Positions 18,901 through 30,283 are shown, counted from the stretch's first letter. The stretch: 64,000 nucleotides of DNA from Polytrichum commune (GCA_950295325.1 OX485805.1:11904501-11968500); one strand, 5' to 3'. Numbers and translations: made by a program. The notes: generated by a model from the sequence alone, not told the origin.

Positions 18901-19227
18901 TTAACGGAAAACGGTTACCAACCGTTTTCCGGCGGTTCCCACCAACGGTTTTACTAACATTTTCACCAACGGCTCTCTTTTCCCCCAACCGCCATAAGGC
19001 CTGTTGTAACCGCCACTTCCGGGCCGTTGGGTAATCTTGGCGCGTCCGTCACTTGGTCCGGACCAAGGGTTTGGACCATGATTGCATGGTCCGCCCATCC
19101 TATTTGACGGACCGGTCATAGTACTTATTTAGAGTCGTTTTACCGCACAAGGCGGGGTTAGACTACTCTATTTCCTAGTACCATTAATTTTGTCCTAATA
19201 GACCCTATTATCCTCAGATAAGCAAGG

Positions 19228-19651
19228 TAAAATACGGAAATTGAATCCGTATTTCCGTATTTCCGTCGAATTTGGACTCCCACACTTTCATCAATTTCTC
19301 ATGAATTTTACCATACCTAAGGAGCAAGGATCTTCCTTATCACCGGCGGAGAAGGGACGTAAGCTTGTTGAGCAATGGAGTCATAGTGCTGATATGGCGA
19401 AAACAACAATGACGATTGCGCAAGAAAATCAAGAACGTCAATCTAACGCACGACGTTCCGTGCCTGCAGTCTTTCGTCCGGGTGACCGTATCTGGTTGAA
19501 ATTGAAGAACATCAATACAACACGGCCGATCAAGAAACTCAATTGGATTGCCCTTCCTTATCGCGTGCTTGAATGTGTTGGTACTCATGCGGTTCGTTTG
19601 AATACTCCCCCCGGTATTCATCATGTTTTCCATGTGAATTTGGGTGGTTAA
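19228..19651 (+). pseudogene. Ty3 integrase C-terminus after the nested insert
   Basis: The frame resumes with E-F-G-L-P-H-F-H and runs through S-P-A-E-K-G-R-K-L-V-E-Q-W, F-R-P-G-D-R-I-W-L-K-L-K-N-I, and L-N-T-P-P-G-I-H-H-V-F-H-V, the GPY/F-type end of Ty3 integrases. A stop at 19649-19651 follows. Short readable scraps continue to about 19790, but no chromodomain is visible. Confidence 0.8.
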
Positions 19652-19790
19652 CCGGTTCGGGTATTTCTACCTTATGGTGGCGAAGTGCACCGGTCGGTCA
19701 AGAATTTCAGCCCAAGACATGGTTATTTGAGGCAAGGAATGCTATGCCGGACACGATGAAAAGACAATAAAAAAATTCGTTAAGAAGTCT

Positions 19791-20117
19791 TGACCGGCCA
19801 TATTGTAACCACCTAGAGGAGAGGTGTATTGGACAACTTCACCAAGAGGAGAAGTCCACTAGACAATTTCACAAAATGGTCATAGTTGGCCATAATAGAA
19901 ACCTTGCCCCCTAAATGACCATTGTGTTGAAATTAAACAAATTGTATTGATCAAGAAATAAAAGAAAAATATATGGCAATGTTTTAGAACTTCTTTCATG
20001 ACAATAATTTGTTTGAAAATGTTCCACCTCTATAATACATCCAAATTAAGGTAAATATGTAGGTAAACTTTATTTTCTAATTGATTTAAAAAGAGATTAC
20101 ATGTTGGTATAGTCTAA
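19791..20117. other. AT-rich spacer
   Basis: Likely the 3' end of the Ty3 element and flank. Two near repeats, 'attggacaacttcaccaagagg' and 'actagacaatttcacaa', stand at 19829-19875. No gene. Confidence 0.4.
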
Positions 20118-20850
20118 CCTCATTAATAGGACACTAGTTTATACGACACCCTCGATATTATGACACATTTTTGCGAGACCAAACATTTTAGTCCAAAACT
20201 CCCTCTTTTATACGACTACAACACTCGATAATGCGACATTTAGAATCTCCGTTTTGTCATATTAAAGAGGAGTTAATGCTATAATTCCTTTCATCTATAT
20301 TATGTACATCTAAAATACATCCATTTTCACGTGGGAACTACTTGGGAACTTCACTTATTGTTGGGAACTTAATGATAATTAGGTTAGTGTAGAGAGGACA
20401 TGGTTAGAGTTAGAGTGGCCTTTGGCCTAGTATGTTGATTTGTACACATGTGATATAATATCACCAATATCCTGATGCTAAACGTCATGCGTCATTATTG
20501 TCTAGTTTCTTTATATTTTTGGTGTTAATGAAATTATTAGTTTCCAAAAGATAGTTGGGAATTGAGATAAGCTTACAGTTGCTAACTTCGGTAGGCAACA
20601 CCAAAGATCTTTGGACTCCTATTTCAAGTATTCTTGAGAATATTTGTATATGTTTAGAATTAGAAGTTATTATTTCATATCATCTGCATTGCTTAAATTT
20701 GTTGTTTATATTTTGAAGCTCATATTACTTATGTTTTCGTATTCCCTCAATAATACGACAACTTTACGCCATTTGTCATATTCATGAGAAGATGATGCCT
20801 CGATAATACAACTTTTTTTGTGTTTCCCAAAAGTGTCATACTAAAGAGGG
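20118..20850. mobile_element. Inverted-repeat element with pogo/Tc1-like ends (MITE candidate)
   Basis: The left end CCTCATTAATAGGACAC and the reverse complement of the right end (CCTCTTTAGTATGACAC) match at 14 of 17 positions. Both ends carry further inner copies of 'ctcgataatacgaca'-type strings in both directions. This style of subterminal repeat is typical of pogo/Tc1-like DNA transposons. There is no ORF in between, so it would be non-autonomous. A TA target duplication is not obvious. Confidence 0.5.
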
Positions 20851-21593
20851 AGAACAATAGTGCAAAGATTTCTCTAAGAAAATAATATTTTATTCAAGTT
20901 GGAGTTCTATGGAGGCCAAGTTTCTTGTCCGAGGCTTTGAGGTTGCCCAAAAAACTTGACCTCCAGAGAATTGTCCTTAAAAAAATGTCGCCACATTGGC
21001 AACCATGTCATTATTTCATCCATGTGCAAAGTTCTCCACCAAAGGACTCTTGGCCGCAGTGTAAACCACCACCGGACAAGAGTGTCACTCTCGGCCAATC
21101 AAATTTCAGAATTCCACTAGAATTCTTGACCGGTGGACTTCTCCATCGTAGTGTAAAGCGGTCCTTAGTGTCACGTTTTGAGGGTGCATGAAATACAACG
21201 GACCCAAGTTTCTAATTAAATTGCAAAATTGTATCAGACAATAACCCCTAAAGGTCGAGGTGGATGTTTTTGTCTAGGTAGTCATTGCTTCTTGACAATA
21301 GCATTACACGCATTCACATTACATTCTTCTGATTTTGGACACATGGATGGCTAACAATTTTGTTTTAAAAGTCCTAGTTCTATGTATGGTCATATCCATC
21401 ACAAGGGTTGTTGATTTGCTTTGGTGAGATTTTGAATAAGATTCAAATGTTATAGGCGAATTTAGGCGAATTTAGGTGAATCGGGTTCGGCCTTGAGGGG
21501 TGAAGCACTTTGTGAACCACAAGGTAATTGACGATTAATGTATGTGATATTGCATTAGTTCAACACATTGCACCTCAAAATCAAGAATGAAGT
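20851..21593. other. No gene recognised
   Basis: AT-rich. A small inverted repeat AGAATTC/GAATTCT lies at about 21108-21127, and 'ggcgaattta' occurs in tandem near 21457-21478. Confidence 0.4.
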
Positions 21594-21687
21594 TAGAGCA
21601 CACTTACATGTAATCCCTACCTTTCATGTAAGTTCGCTCTTTACATGTAAGTGTGGAAAAAAGGGGATTAGATGTAAGTGTGCTCTT
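21594..21687. repeat. Inverted-repeat pair around CACACTTACATGTAA
   Basis: 21599-21613 and 21641-21655 are a perfect 15-bp inverted repeat. A second, longer pairing joins 21595-21617 to 21663-21687 with one mismatch over about 23 bases. The three related arms could fold in two alternative ways. Probably the remnant of a small MITE. Confidence 0.65.
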
Positions 21688-22060
21688 ACTTGCATGTAAA
21701 GGCACCTTATCCTTGCCTTGACCCCTTTTTTCCCACATGAAAGGGTGCATGATTTTGACTCAAAGAAAGAAAAACCATTGGCTAACATAGAGAGAGAAAA
21801 CTTCGGTCTCCTCCGGAGACCGACATGAATTAAGTGTCTATTCGATCCACCCCCAATCCGATGCCCACAGGACAAAGGTATGGAAGTATAGATCTACTCC
21901 TCCCTTTCAAGAGTAGACACTATAGTCACCAGTCACCAGTAACAAGAACCATAATGGTTAGTTTTTAGGTATTATTGATATGAGTTTGGTTACCAGGTCT
22001 CTAGTGTATTGTTAGTGGATGGAGTGTGGTGGCTTAGTTGTTAAGGCTTTATGGCTTTGT

Positions 22061-22950
22061 CTATGGGGGGTCTAGTGTTTGGGGCAGCGGTTGGTGGTTT
22101 TCTATTCTTCTTTTGTGGAGGAGGATAGACATGGCATATTTTATAGCGATAGTATTGATGTTTTTAAAGGTATTTTTAATGGTAGGCATAGGTATTTTAA
22201 ATTTATCTTCGAGTGATTTCATTGATGGAATATGTGTAGTGGCTCTAGCGCCTGCAGTGATTATAATAAGGGGGTCGACTTTCCATCCTCTAGCAACAAT
22301 ACTATCAATTAATGGTCTGTATTTGCTATTTTTTGCTTCGAGTGTTTCTGGTGAGAATCTGTCATTACAGTATGTGAATTCGATGAATTGTATGGTGAGG
22401 TTGGGGTCTATGTATGTGGGGGGGTCATTTTGGTATGGTAACCCTCTAACGCAAAGAATGTTAGGTCTAAATCTGGAGTTACAATGGCATCTTTGTGTAC
22501 CGCATGTGCAAGGGAGTAGCCAATTGGGAACGGTGTTTTCTTGGGGTGTGTTATTGAAGGTACCAACATTCATGAGAATATAACATCGAGATTTTTCGGA
22601 TGAGATTAGTAGTTTCCTAATTTCCCATACTGCTTTGTTGTGTTTTTTGACGTGAAGTGAATGTATATGTTGTTGTTTACACGTAAGTAGTATATGTAAC
22701 CATGTATCTGGTTCGTATGAGTTGCAGATGGGGCACGTAATAGAGGGATATGTTTGCCTACCAAAGAACAGTTGTTTTCGAGCATTACCCATATAAGTTC
22801 TGGTTCGGAATTTGATGAGGCATGATTTTTGTTTATCTGTGATTTCTGGGTTTTCCCAAAATTCATTAGAAAGTTCTTTGTCTATATCTGCATTGGCTAA
22901 CATAATAATTGTAGGGAGAAGTTAGAGTTTGGGGATGGGGAGTTGATCAA
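22061..22950 (-). pseudogene. 5'-truncated LINE 3' end with CCHC motif and restriction-like endonuclease
   Basis: A 280-codon minus-strand frame from 22903 to 22061. It contains C-P-I-C and, nine residues on, H-I-L-L-T-C, the C-x2-C-x9-H-x4-C motif that precedes the endonuclease in RLE-class LINEs (R2, Dualen, NeSL groups). Next comes F-R-P-N-I-L-C-V, then I-E-F-T-Y-C-N-D-R-F and K-N-S-K-Y-R-P-L, which fit the P-D...D/E...K-x-x-K-Y layout of the endonuclease, with the expected Asp after Pro replaced by Asn. The frame continues upstream past one TAA for a few residues. No RT is present, so this is a 5'-truncated copy, the usual product of target-primed insertion. Confidence 0.65.
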
Positions 22951-25166
22951 CGCTCTCTTTTAGTATTGAAAATATGATTATAATTTGAGATACAAAATTT
23001 GATTAGCATAAACATGTTCGTGTGGTCTTGAGACTGTTGTATTCTACACTTATTTTTCCGAAAGTGGCCCATAATCTTTATTTAATTATTCTTCAAAATA
23101 TATTTAGGGATATATGGATATTTGTAGTATGCTAAGATATTAAGTTCAACCTATCTACTCTTGCAACATTTAAAATATGTAAATGGCATGATGGCCACAT
23201 TCCAACTTGCATAATTGATAACATGACAAATCTACTCACTCATATGTTGACCCCCATACTCTACATGAAAGTGTTTGCCCATAAAATATTTTGAGATCAT
23301 GTATAAAGTCTCATCGAGAGTGGCAAAGCCTAAGTTCTTAATGCCCTAATAACCAACTTGTGGAAGTGCAATCTTACAAGATTGTATATTGTTTATCCAA
23401 AAGCATAACCTCAAGTTGGAGAAAGCTCATAGCTTAGCCTAGGGGGGAGAGCCCAGAGAGAGACGGTGGAGATGTTCTAAACGCCCCAGGCCGGCAAGAC
23501 ATGTCGAATGTTTATGGAGATGGAAAAAAGTAACGCAATCTTATATTTGATGAAGGTGACTATAATTTGTTGTTCACTTAGGTTTTATTCGCATTAGCCG
23601 TGGTGTGTTGTAGAGAGAGATAGAGAGAGAGAGATGTAGCAAGAAGTTACAAAAACCCACCCCAAAAATGTGTGAAATCGCAAGATCAAAGATTCAACAT
23701 TTACCTCAGTTGGTTAGTTGTTTCCATGGTCCCAAACCGAATATAGGAGTATTTGTAGGTATATTGCCTCCCCATGATGAGGGTAAAAGAACTCTCCACT
23801 CAACTGTATAGTTGACCCCTCTGCCCTTGTGCGACCCAACTTCATGTATTCATAGGAGCTTTAGAGGGCTCCTTGCTACTCACTCATGTAGCATGTTTGT
23901 AGCATGCCTTAGTCCTAGAACCCTACACCTTGGTTGCATTGACAAACAAATATTACATCATCATCACTGAAAATGCCAAACAATCATTTATGCGCATGTT
24001 TTATCTTTTGGGTAAACCAACATGATTGAAAACATAACAAGAACACGGAGTTGAATGTTGTTCTACAAGCTAGATGTGGTGCAAATAAATACTTAAACTA
24101 TCACCCTTGTTGAGCTTTTAATTCATGCATATTGTATGGAAGCCACATTTTTTTGGGCTATAGCCTAGCTAAAATAGGCAATTTTCAAGTTTTATGCTTC
24201 TTATCTAGCATATGGTAGTTAAATTGTCATCCATAGTGGGATTAGAGGGCTATTGCCGCTTTAAGACGGTTATTGGCCTCAACCACCTTCTCCCCTTCTC
24301 GACTCTACAAGGAGAATATTAATGTCGCCCATGGAAAACCATGTTTTTTTCATATTTAGGATCAAACATATATAGTTTTAGCAAAGCAAAGTAATAGGCT
24401 TTTTGATACCCCAATCCCAATGATTGTGATCGGAGGCATAGATGATGGGATCAATCCCAAGTTAAGTCTTGAGAATAGATATAGTTTGGTTGAGCTGAAC
24501 AAGTCAGACTCTTGAATTGTTTTATTGAACTCTAATATGAGAGTGAAAGAATGCGTCATTTTTGCAATTGGCTTGATATATGGAATGTTGTTATTGAACT
24601 CTATAATTTGAAAAAAACAAAGTCAGGAGGTGTGTAAAAGATGAGGCTGTGAGTCTTGAGTTAGGGAAGTAGTTTGGAATGTTCATGAATGAAGTAATTG
24701 GAGATGGTAAGAGTTGAGTCAGAGCATGCATGAATGAGTAAAGGCAGTAGGTTGTTTGTGTGAAAGAGAGATAATTGAGTGAGGAGTTTGGATAAGTGTG
24801 GGGGATCAAGGAGGAATGTTGGTTGATATCATGATTGAGAGAAATATCATGAGAATCATGGCATGAAGGATATCACCTTGCCGAAGAGGAAATGAGAAGT
24901 AAAAGGCTATGAGAGCCCATATCGAAGATTGATTAGGGTAATTTTGGTGATAGCCTAAGAGGCATAATGACAATAAGATCGTGAGAGGCAAGATTGAGGA
25001 AAGGAAGCACGATGGAGTTCTAGGCGTTTAGGGTTTAGTGACCAAATGAAACACCCCTTGCAAGGAAGTGACCACACCAACAAGGTGTGCGGTGATGCCG
25101 GTTGTGAGTGCAATAACCCCACGAATGCAACTAGCTTGCATGCAATTGAGTGGACATCAATTTGTA
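22951..25166. other. Non-coding AT-rich stretch
   Basis: No gene is supported. A short GA microsatellite lies at 23609-23635. ORFs in 24.4-25.2 kb are short, with no family resemblance. Confidence 0.45.
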
Positions 25167-25515
25167 TAGTAATCTTCCACTTAAGTATGCACATGTTTAA
25201 GTATGCATCCCGGTTAAGTGTGCAAATTTGTTTGACAAAAAGTTGGGTTCATATTTTAATGTTTGAACATGTCATGTAGAGTCATTTGCCGCGAATGCAT
25301 GAAATTTTCTACACTTGACATTCAATGTCAGTTTGTTAATGTTTCATTGAAACATCTCAAATGATCATCGCAGCTCATCATACATGTGTCCAACTTCCGT
25401 TTAGGGGTTTTGGCATCATTAGACATTTAGTGCCGTTCGTTGCAGTATGTTCTCCCGATTGTCCCAAACTTTCCGGATGGCACCTTCACTAACTTCATAC
25501 TCTTGCCCCAACACT

Positions 25516-25900
25516 TACTTGCTCGGCATGTTCGGCTTGCTCAACTTTGCAATGATTTCACATCATTAGGCTTCGGTCAAGCGGGTTGTCTCAGGTTTCA
25601 TCCATTTCCCGTTGCAATTCATTGAATCAGAGGGTCTAGAAAGCGATATGATCATATGAGTAAAACACACACCTACCAACTACAGTAATCTCCCATTTAA
25701 GTACGCACTTTGAACCGGAGCCGTTGGTGTGCACTTAGTTGGTAGGTGTGTACTTTAATCACATCGCTTTCTAGACCTTATGATTCGATGAATCACAACG
25801 GGAAACATATGAAACTTGAGGTCACCTGATGCAACCTGATCGGTGTGAAATCATTGCAAAATTGAGCAAGCTGAACGCGCCGAGCAAGCGGGTCACTATA
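25516..25900. repeat. Fold-back repeat, about 165-bp arms
   Basis: 25516-25681 and 25737-25900 are imperfect inverted copies: 'cttgctcggc', 'caatgatttcaca', 'cccgttg', 'ggtctagaaagcgat' and 'acacctaccaact' all recur in reverse. The 55-bp spacer (25682-25736) is itself a piece of the right terminal repeat of the enclosing element. An RNA from here would form a long hairpin, a possible small-RNA source. Confidence 0.75.
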
Positions 25901-27689
25901 AGAAACTGGCGTTTTAGGGGTTATTTTCAGAAAACGTGTATTGTTTTGTAGGACATCAGTATGTTTGGCAGTTAACGCGCGCAATACTTCGAATTAAATG
26001 CGATGCTGCTGGAAACATGCATGTTCACATTTGAAAACGTGGCAATGTTATTTTAGATGTGCGTGTCTTTGTGGGTGTTGGGTAAAACATGGATACGTTC
26101 TGCTGGAGGGTGTCTAGGGGAAAAAAAACCACATCAACCACTATGCACGTCTGCATTGCTTGTACAGTCATGGCTGATGTGGCAGGCAGATAGAAAACGT
26201 TGCCCGCACCACGAAAAATGCGATGACGGGCGGCAACATACATTGACATTGAATGTCATGGAATCATCGATGGATGAATACCCCAAATAAATGATTAATT
26301 ACTTGAACACTCCATATACTTCTTGGAATTCATGTGGACACTTTGAAAGCAACTGGATTAAAAAAAAGAAAAAAAACGTAAAAAAACCGTGCATGTTTGC
26401 CGGAACATGCTAATAACTAATAACTAAATCAATTGATATTGTGAAACCACTTATCCATGGTAGTAGTTACATCCAAATTGCATGTTAAATGTCAATGAAC
26501 ATTTCACGATAACTAAAGCATGCTATTTTTTATTTATTTACCGGAAGACGGAATTGATAGAATACAAAATACGGATGCGGTGTCCTTATTGGTATCTTCA
26601 TTTAAATTTACATAATACAAAATACGTCTTTGCCAATGTATGGGCAGACGTCCACTGTGACACGTGTCGATCATTTTCCACGTGTCCTAGATGTCGACCA
26701 TTTCACCTGGTGCTGCGGAAGTGCCCTCAAAGGTTGGGTAGCACCCTAAAACCCTAAACAGAACGGTGAACCTTCTTTCAAAGAATGCAAATGCATCACT
26801 TACCCTGATGGCAATGGCCTCACGTCGTGGATGTGGATGAGTAGGACGCCGCCGTGCTTCTCAACAATCTCGTACCGCAATGTGGAGACAAGAGACCGTC
26901 GATGTTGGCGTCAACGCACATCACATTCGACATAGTCGGAATGGACCGTCGTAGGAGCTTGCGTTTGTAGCAGCGGGGGGGGGGGACGCAAAGCTCCGTG
27001 CCGGATGCTCCAGAAGAGAGCCTCCCGCAAAACCCACTTCAAAAAGAGGTGATTCTTGCCCTACCTATTTGTGTTGAGGAGTGTAGGCACTACACTAGGT
27101 CAAATTTGCAGTTGTTGCACATTCTGCAATCACTTTCCCAAGGCTAGTCTTCCGTTTCGATGTCAACTGCAACGGAGGGGACTGTATATATGTTCCAAAA
27201 AAAAAATTATGGAATTATATAATTGTATTCAATTGCTTACAATTCACCACAACCCTAAACCCAGAAATATGATCTTTAGTGTCACTAATTCTAATTGTCA
27301 TCCTCAATACGAATTGTAAACCGCAGTAGAATATCACCAACAGTATATGTTAACCCAACATTATTTGTTATTCCTTGTAAATCTCTTTTGGGTATATAGA
27401 CTTACATGTGGCAATTAAGAGCAATTACCATGGTTTTTCATCCAAATTTCAATCATCCATTGACAATATTTCATCACAACTTGCCGGCCAGAGAAGGTAG
27501 GATTTGGGGATTGCGAGCGAGAGAGGAGCGAGCGTAGAGGAATCTCGGCGCTTGTTGAACTGACGACGATGACGACGCTTTATGGACGGGCAGGGTGATT
27601 GACGGAGGACAGGGGTTGAAGGTGTACAACCACGTTTGTTACTTCGGTAGGATGGAGAGGTGGCGAATCGACGAATCTTCAACTAGTTT
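25901..27689. other. Non-coding interior of the inverted-repeat element
   Basis: No gene recognised. Two ABRE-like CACGTGTC motifs lie at 26661-26668 and 26679-26686. Poly-G occurs near 26975-26989. The 77-codon minus frame at 27449-27682 is basic and has no known motif. Confidence 0.4.
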
Positions 27690-27765
27690 CCAGATGAGGC
27701 AAGTCTTCAACTTCAACCGATTGTTTTTCGAACTTAACCGGTTCATCTGCAATTAACCACCCGTT
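27690..27765 (+). repeat. Dispersed repeat, partial copy
   Basis: 'caagtcttcaacttcaacc' followed by 'aaccggttcatctgcaa' matches the right half of the family seen at 51940-52178. Confidence 0.55.
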
Positions 27766-27796
27766 CTTCGCTAAACAAGGCATTACATGCGATGAC

Positions 27797-28243
27797 ATGC
27801 AAGCGCAAACGTCATCTGCGAAGTTGGTGGACAAATTAGTGCTGACGTCGACCACGGTGGAAGCGAAGATGGTCCCGCCGGAACCTGCCCTCCCTCCCCT
27901 GTTGAATATTGTGAGCGACGTGGACGTACCATGTCCTTCTGCATTGTTTGTTTGCAGTGACGTCATCAAAGATGTTGCGGCCGATGCAACTATGAACAAG
28001 GCGGCAAACCACGCCATCGTCACCACGGATATTGCCACGGTGGTGGAGGAGATAGTGCACGAGGATGGGAACAAGGCAGTGGAGTCCGACATCATTACAG
28101 ACATTGCGGAGGACGCAGTGGATGAAGCGGTTGGGCAGTCCAGTGTGGAGAACGACGACGAGCATGCAACAGGCGAGGAAATTGTAGCCACAGGCGACGA
28201 GAATGTGGTAGAGCATGTATCGCATAATACCACCCTTAGTTAG
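27797..28243 (+). CDS. Hypothetical acidic ORF inside the element
   Basis: A 148-codon frame starting with ATG, more GC-rich than its flanks and rich in E, D, V and A in its second half. The opposite strand is open as well (27679-28233), so the reading direction is uncertain. It lies just after a dispersed repeat and has no motif that I recognise. It may be a captured gene fragment. Confidence 0.25.
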   Translation: MQAQTSSAKLVDKLVLTSTTVEAKMVPPEPALPPLLNIVSDVDVPCPSALFVCSDVIKDVAADATMNKAANHAIVTTDIATVVEEIVHEDGNKAVESDIITDIAEDAVDEAVGQSSVENDDEHATGEEIVATGDENVVEHVSHNTTLS

Positions 28244-29342
28244 AACCCAACCATCAATTGAAGTATTTGACGCAAAATCCCAACTGTGGTTGTGATCCTA
28301 TCGAACATAGTAGGAGCCATCGAATTCAATGTCGCATCGTCGTACGCCCATTTTTTAGACATCTGCTTGTTGAATCGGACACGTGTTCAGACGTCTAGTT
28401 CGACAGATGTGGATGTCAGCCATAACGCTCATTCATGTCTCGAATTGTTTTCCTAAAAACATAAATGTGTAACGTATTTGCAGGAGGTAAATCCAGGAAA
28501 GCTAAAGAAAATGTATTTTTATTTGTTGATGTAATTTTTTTTTGCACATTCTGCATATATTGGTAATGTATGGATAGAAATTCACTAACACTCGTCGTGG
28601 TGCTATGTAAATTGTTTTGGGATGTAGCAAGTGGGGAATGCCACGAAAGCGGACGGGCAAAAGAAGAAATGACATGTTAACAGACATTCCGCGGCCGGTA
28701 TCGGAGTAGTTCCAAGTTCTATGCATAGTATAAAAGACATCATGCATTCATGACAATGAGGTAGCATAGATGCATGCAAAGTCAATTTTGGGGTGGCTAG
28801 TGATTTTGTCGTGGCATAGAACATTGTTTTTTCCGTTTATTCTATAGCATATGCCACCATGAAACGACGTTTTATATAGGACTGTAACTTTCTAGTTGCA
28901 ACATGTTGTGGAAATCAATAAAAACCTTTTTATGGTAACGTATATGTGTTTTGCAATAACTTTTGTACATGGTCTTTATTTATATGCCCATGCTCATCTA
29001 GAATGTCATCCACCTTGATATCAACAGCGTGTCCCATACATTCATGTAAGCGTTCATGACAACGCCAATGCATGTCAATGTTGACATGCATATTAACGGG
29101 ATGTTATTATGAAAAACGAGTTCCCAAACATGTTGTCTCTTGTCCATGACACCATCGACACCTCTCGTGGTGAAAACGATGAAGGAAATCATAATCTCCC
29201 ATCATACATGATGACTTTGAAAACAACGCCTAAAACTACAATATCACAAATTTTAATATGCATGACGAACATGTTGTCCCCCATAACATTCTCCCGTCCC
29301 ACATAACGTCAACCAAAACAACGATTGCAATTGCATTTCCAT
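28244..29342. other. Non-coding; contains an 11-bp-arm palindrome
   Basis: No gene. ATGCATGTCAA at 29068-29078 is followed by TG and its exact reverse complement to 29091. Confidence 0.45.
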
Positions 29343-29498
29343 AAAATGCAATATCCACGTCATTTATTTATGGGGTCTACGCGTCATCCCACACAAAATG
29401 CAATGTCCACGTCATTTCTTTATGGGGTCCACGCGTCATCACACACAAAATGCAATATCCACGTCATTTCTTTATCGGGTCCAAGTGTCACCCACGTC
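29343..29498. repeat. 52-bp tandem repeat, three copies
   Basis: 'aaaatgcaat' starts units at 29343, 29395 and 29447, each followed by 'ccacgtcatt' and, in slightly varying form, 'ggggtccacgcgtcat'. The last copy is the most diverged. Confidence 0.85.
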
Positions 29499-30090
29499 AA
29501 CGGTGAATTCAACGTGAAAGTGGCCCTCCTAGCACTGCTAGCACGTCATTTGCTTATATGGAGCTAACATGTCCTTCATGTGTCCGTCTCGGGGGACCAT
29601 GGAAAACCATGTTTCATGTGATGTCACATAAAAAACGAGCTTAAATCGGACATGTTATATCCGGTTTCCTCATGTTTTTGGCTCGTCAATTATAACGGAT
29701 TTTAGGTGACGTCCAAAAAAACAAAGTCCATGTTAAAGTGAACGCCGATAGCCGTTTTCTCCAACGTTAAAAAAAAACATGTTTTTTTTTATCGTAGGTG
29801 CTATGGTGGAAGTATGAAGTTAGTGAAGGTGCCATCCAGAAAGTTTGGGACAATCGGGATAACATACTGCAATGAAATCCAACCTGTTGAGATATTTGTT
29901 GAATCTAAAAGTGTTACCAACTTCAAAGGCTTTGAAGCTTTACACAACATTGTCTTTGACATCGACAACCAATTACTTTGCTCCGATGTTCAAACAGAAG
30001 CTAGACAAATGTATGATAAACTGTGACAATCGTTTGAGGCATTTTAACAAAACGTTAATAAACTAACATTGTATGTCAAGCTTAAAAAAA
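29499..30090. other. Spacer with a short ORF
   Basis: A 70-codon plus frame at 29814-30026 (V-E-I-F-V-E-S-K...) may be an exon fragment; no family recognised. Confidence 0.3.
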
Positions 30091-30283
30091 TCATGCATTT
30101 GCGGCAAATGACTCTGCATGACATGTTCAAACAATAAAATATGAACCCTAACTTTTGTCAAAACAAATTGCTCACTTAACCGGGATGCGTACTTAAACGG
30201 GTGCGTACTTAAGCGGGAGATTGTTGTAAGTGCGCACCAACAACTCCGGTTCAAAGCGCATACGTAAACGGGAGATTACTATA

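Larger units (their letters stand above)
15166..19227 (-). mobile_element. Nested non-autonomous (LARD-like) element
   Basis: About 4.06 kb separate the two halves of one Ty3 integrase gene, so this is a later insertion. It is richer in GC and extremely rich in TCCGGA and CCGGA strings, unlike its surroundings. It carries one long gag-like ORF on the minus strand and no pol genes. I could not define LTRs, terminal repeats or a target duplication, so the edges are set by where the Ty3 frame stops and resumes. The right edge has the tandem 'tccgtatttccgtatttccg'. Confidence 0.65.
11936..19790 (+). mobile_element. Decayed Ty3/gypsy LTR retrotransposon, fungal-like type
   Basis: The pol order protease, reverse transcriptase, RNase H, integrase identifies Ty3/gypsy. 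Gag is reduced to a lysine-rich remnant ending in an acidic S-D-S-E-M-G-S-E-N-E stretch (about 12030-12170). The wording of RT (S-N-S-P-A-A-A-P-V, G-V-R-G-F-L-G-F) and of the integrase end (R-P-I-K-K-L-N-W, H-A-V-R-L-N-T-P-P-G-I-H) resembles Ty3 elements of filamentous ascomycetes more than common angiosperm ones. A separate element interrupts it at about 15166-19227. I could not find LTRs. A 7-bp 'cgctcac' type tandem lies at 11935-11975. Confidence 0.8.
25167..30281. mobile_element. 5.1-kb element with long terminal inverted repeats
   Basis: The left end (25167-25302) and the reverse complement of the right end (30091-30281) match over their length: both begin TAGTAATCT, share 'aagtatgcatcccggttaagtg'-type strings, 'gggttcatattttaatg' and 'catgtcatg...gagtcatttgccgc'. 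The right end has about 57 extra bases of repeated 'aatctccc...ttaagtacgcac' units. Both ends abut TA, a Tc1/pogo- or PIF-like target. No transposase frame remains inside, so it is non-autonomous or badly decayed. Confidence 0.6.

Noticed and set aside
11936-19790. LTRs of the Ty3 element
   Set aside because: I compared the flanks by eye and found no matching pair of ends; a dot plot would decide.
22038-22583. 181-codon plus-strand ORF
   Set aside because: Antisense to the LINE end, which carries recognisable zinc and endonuclease motifs.
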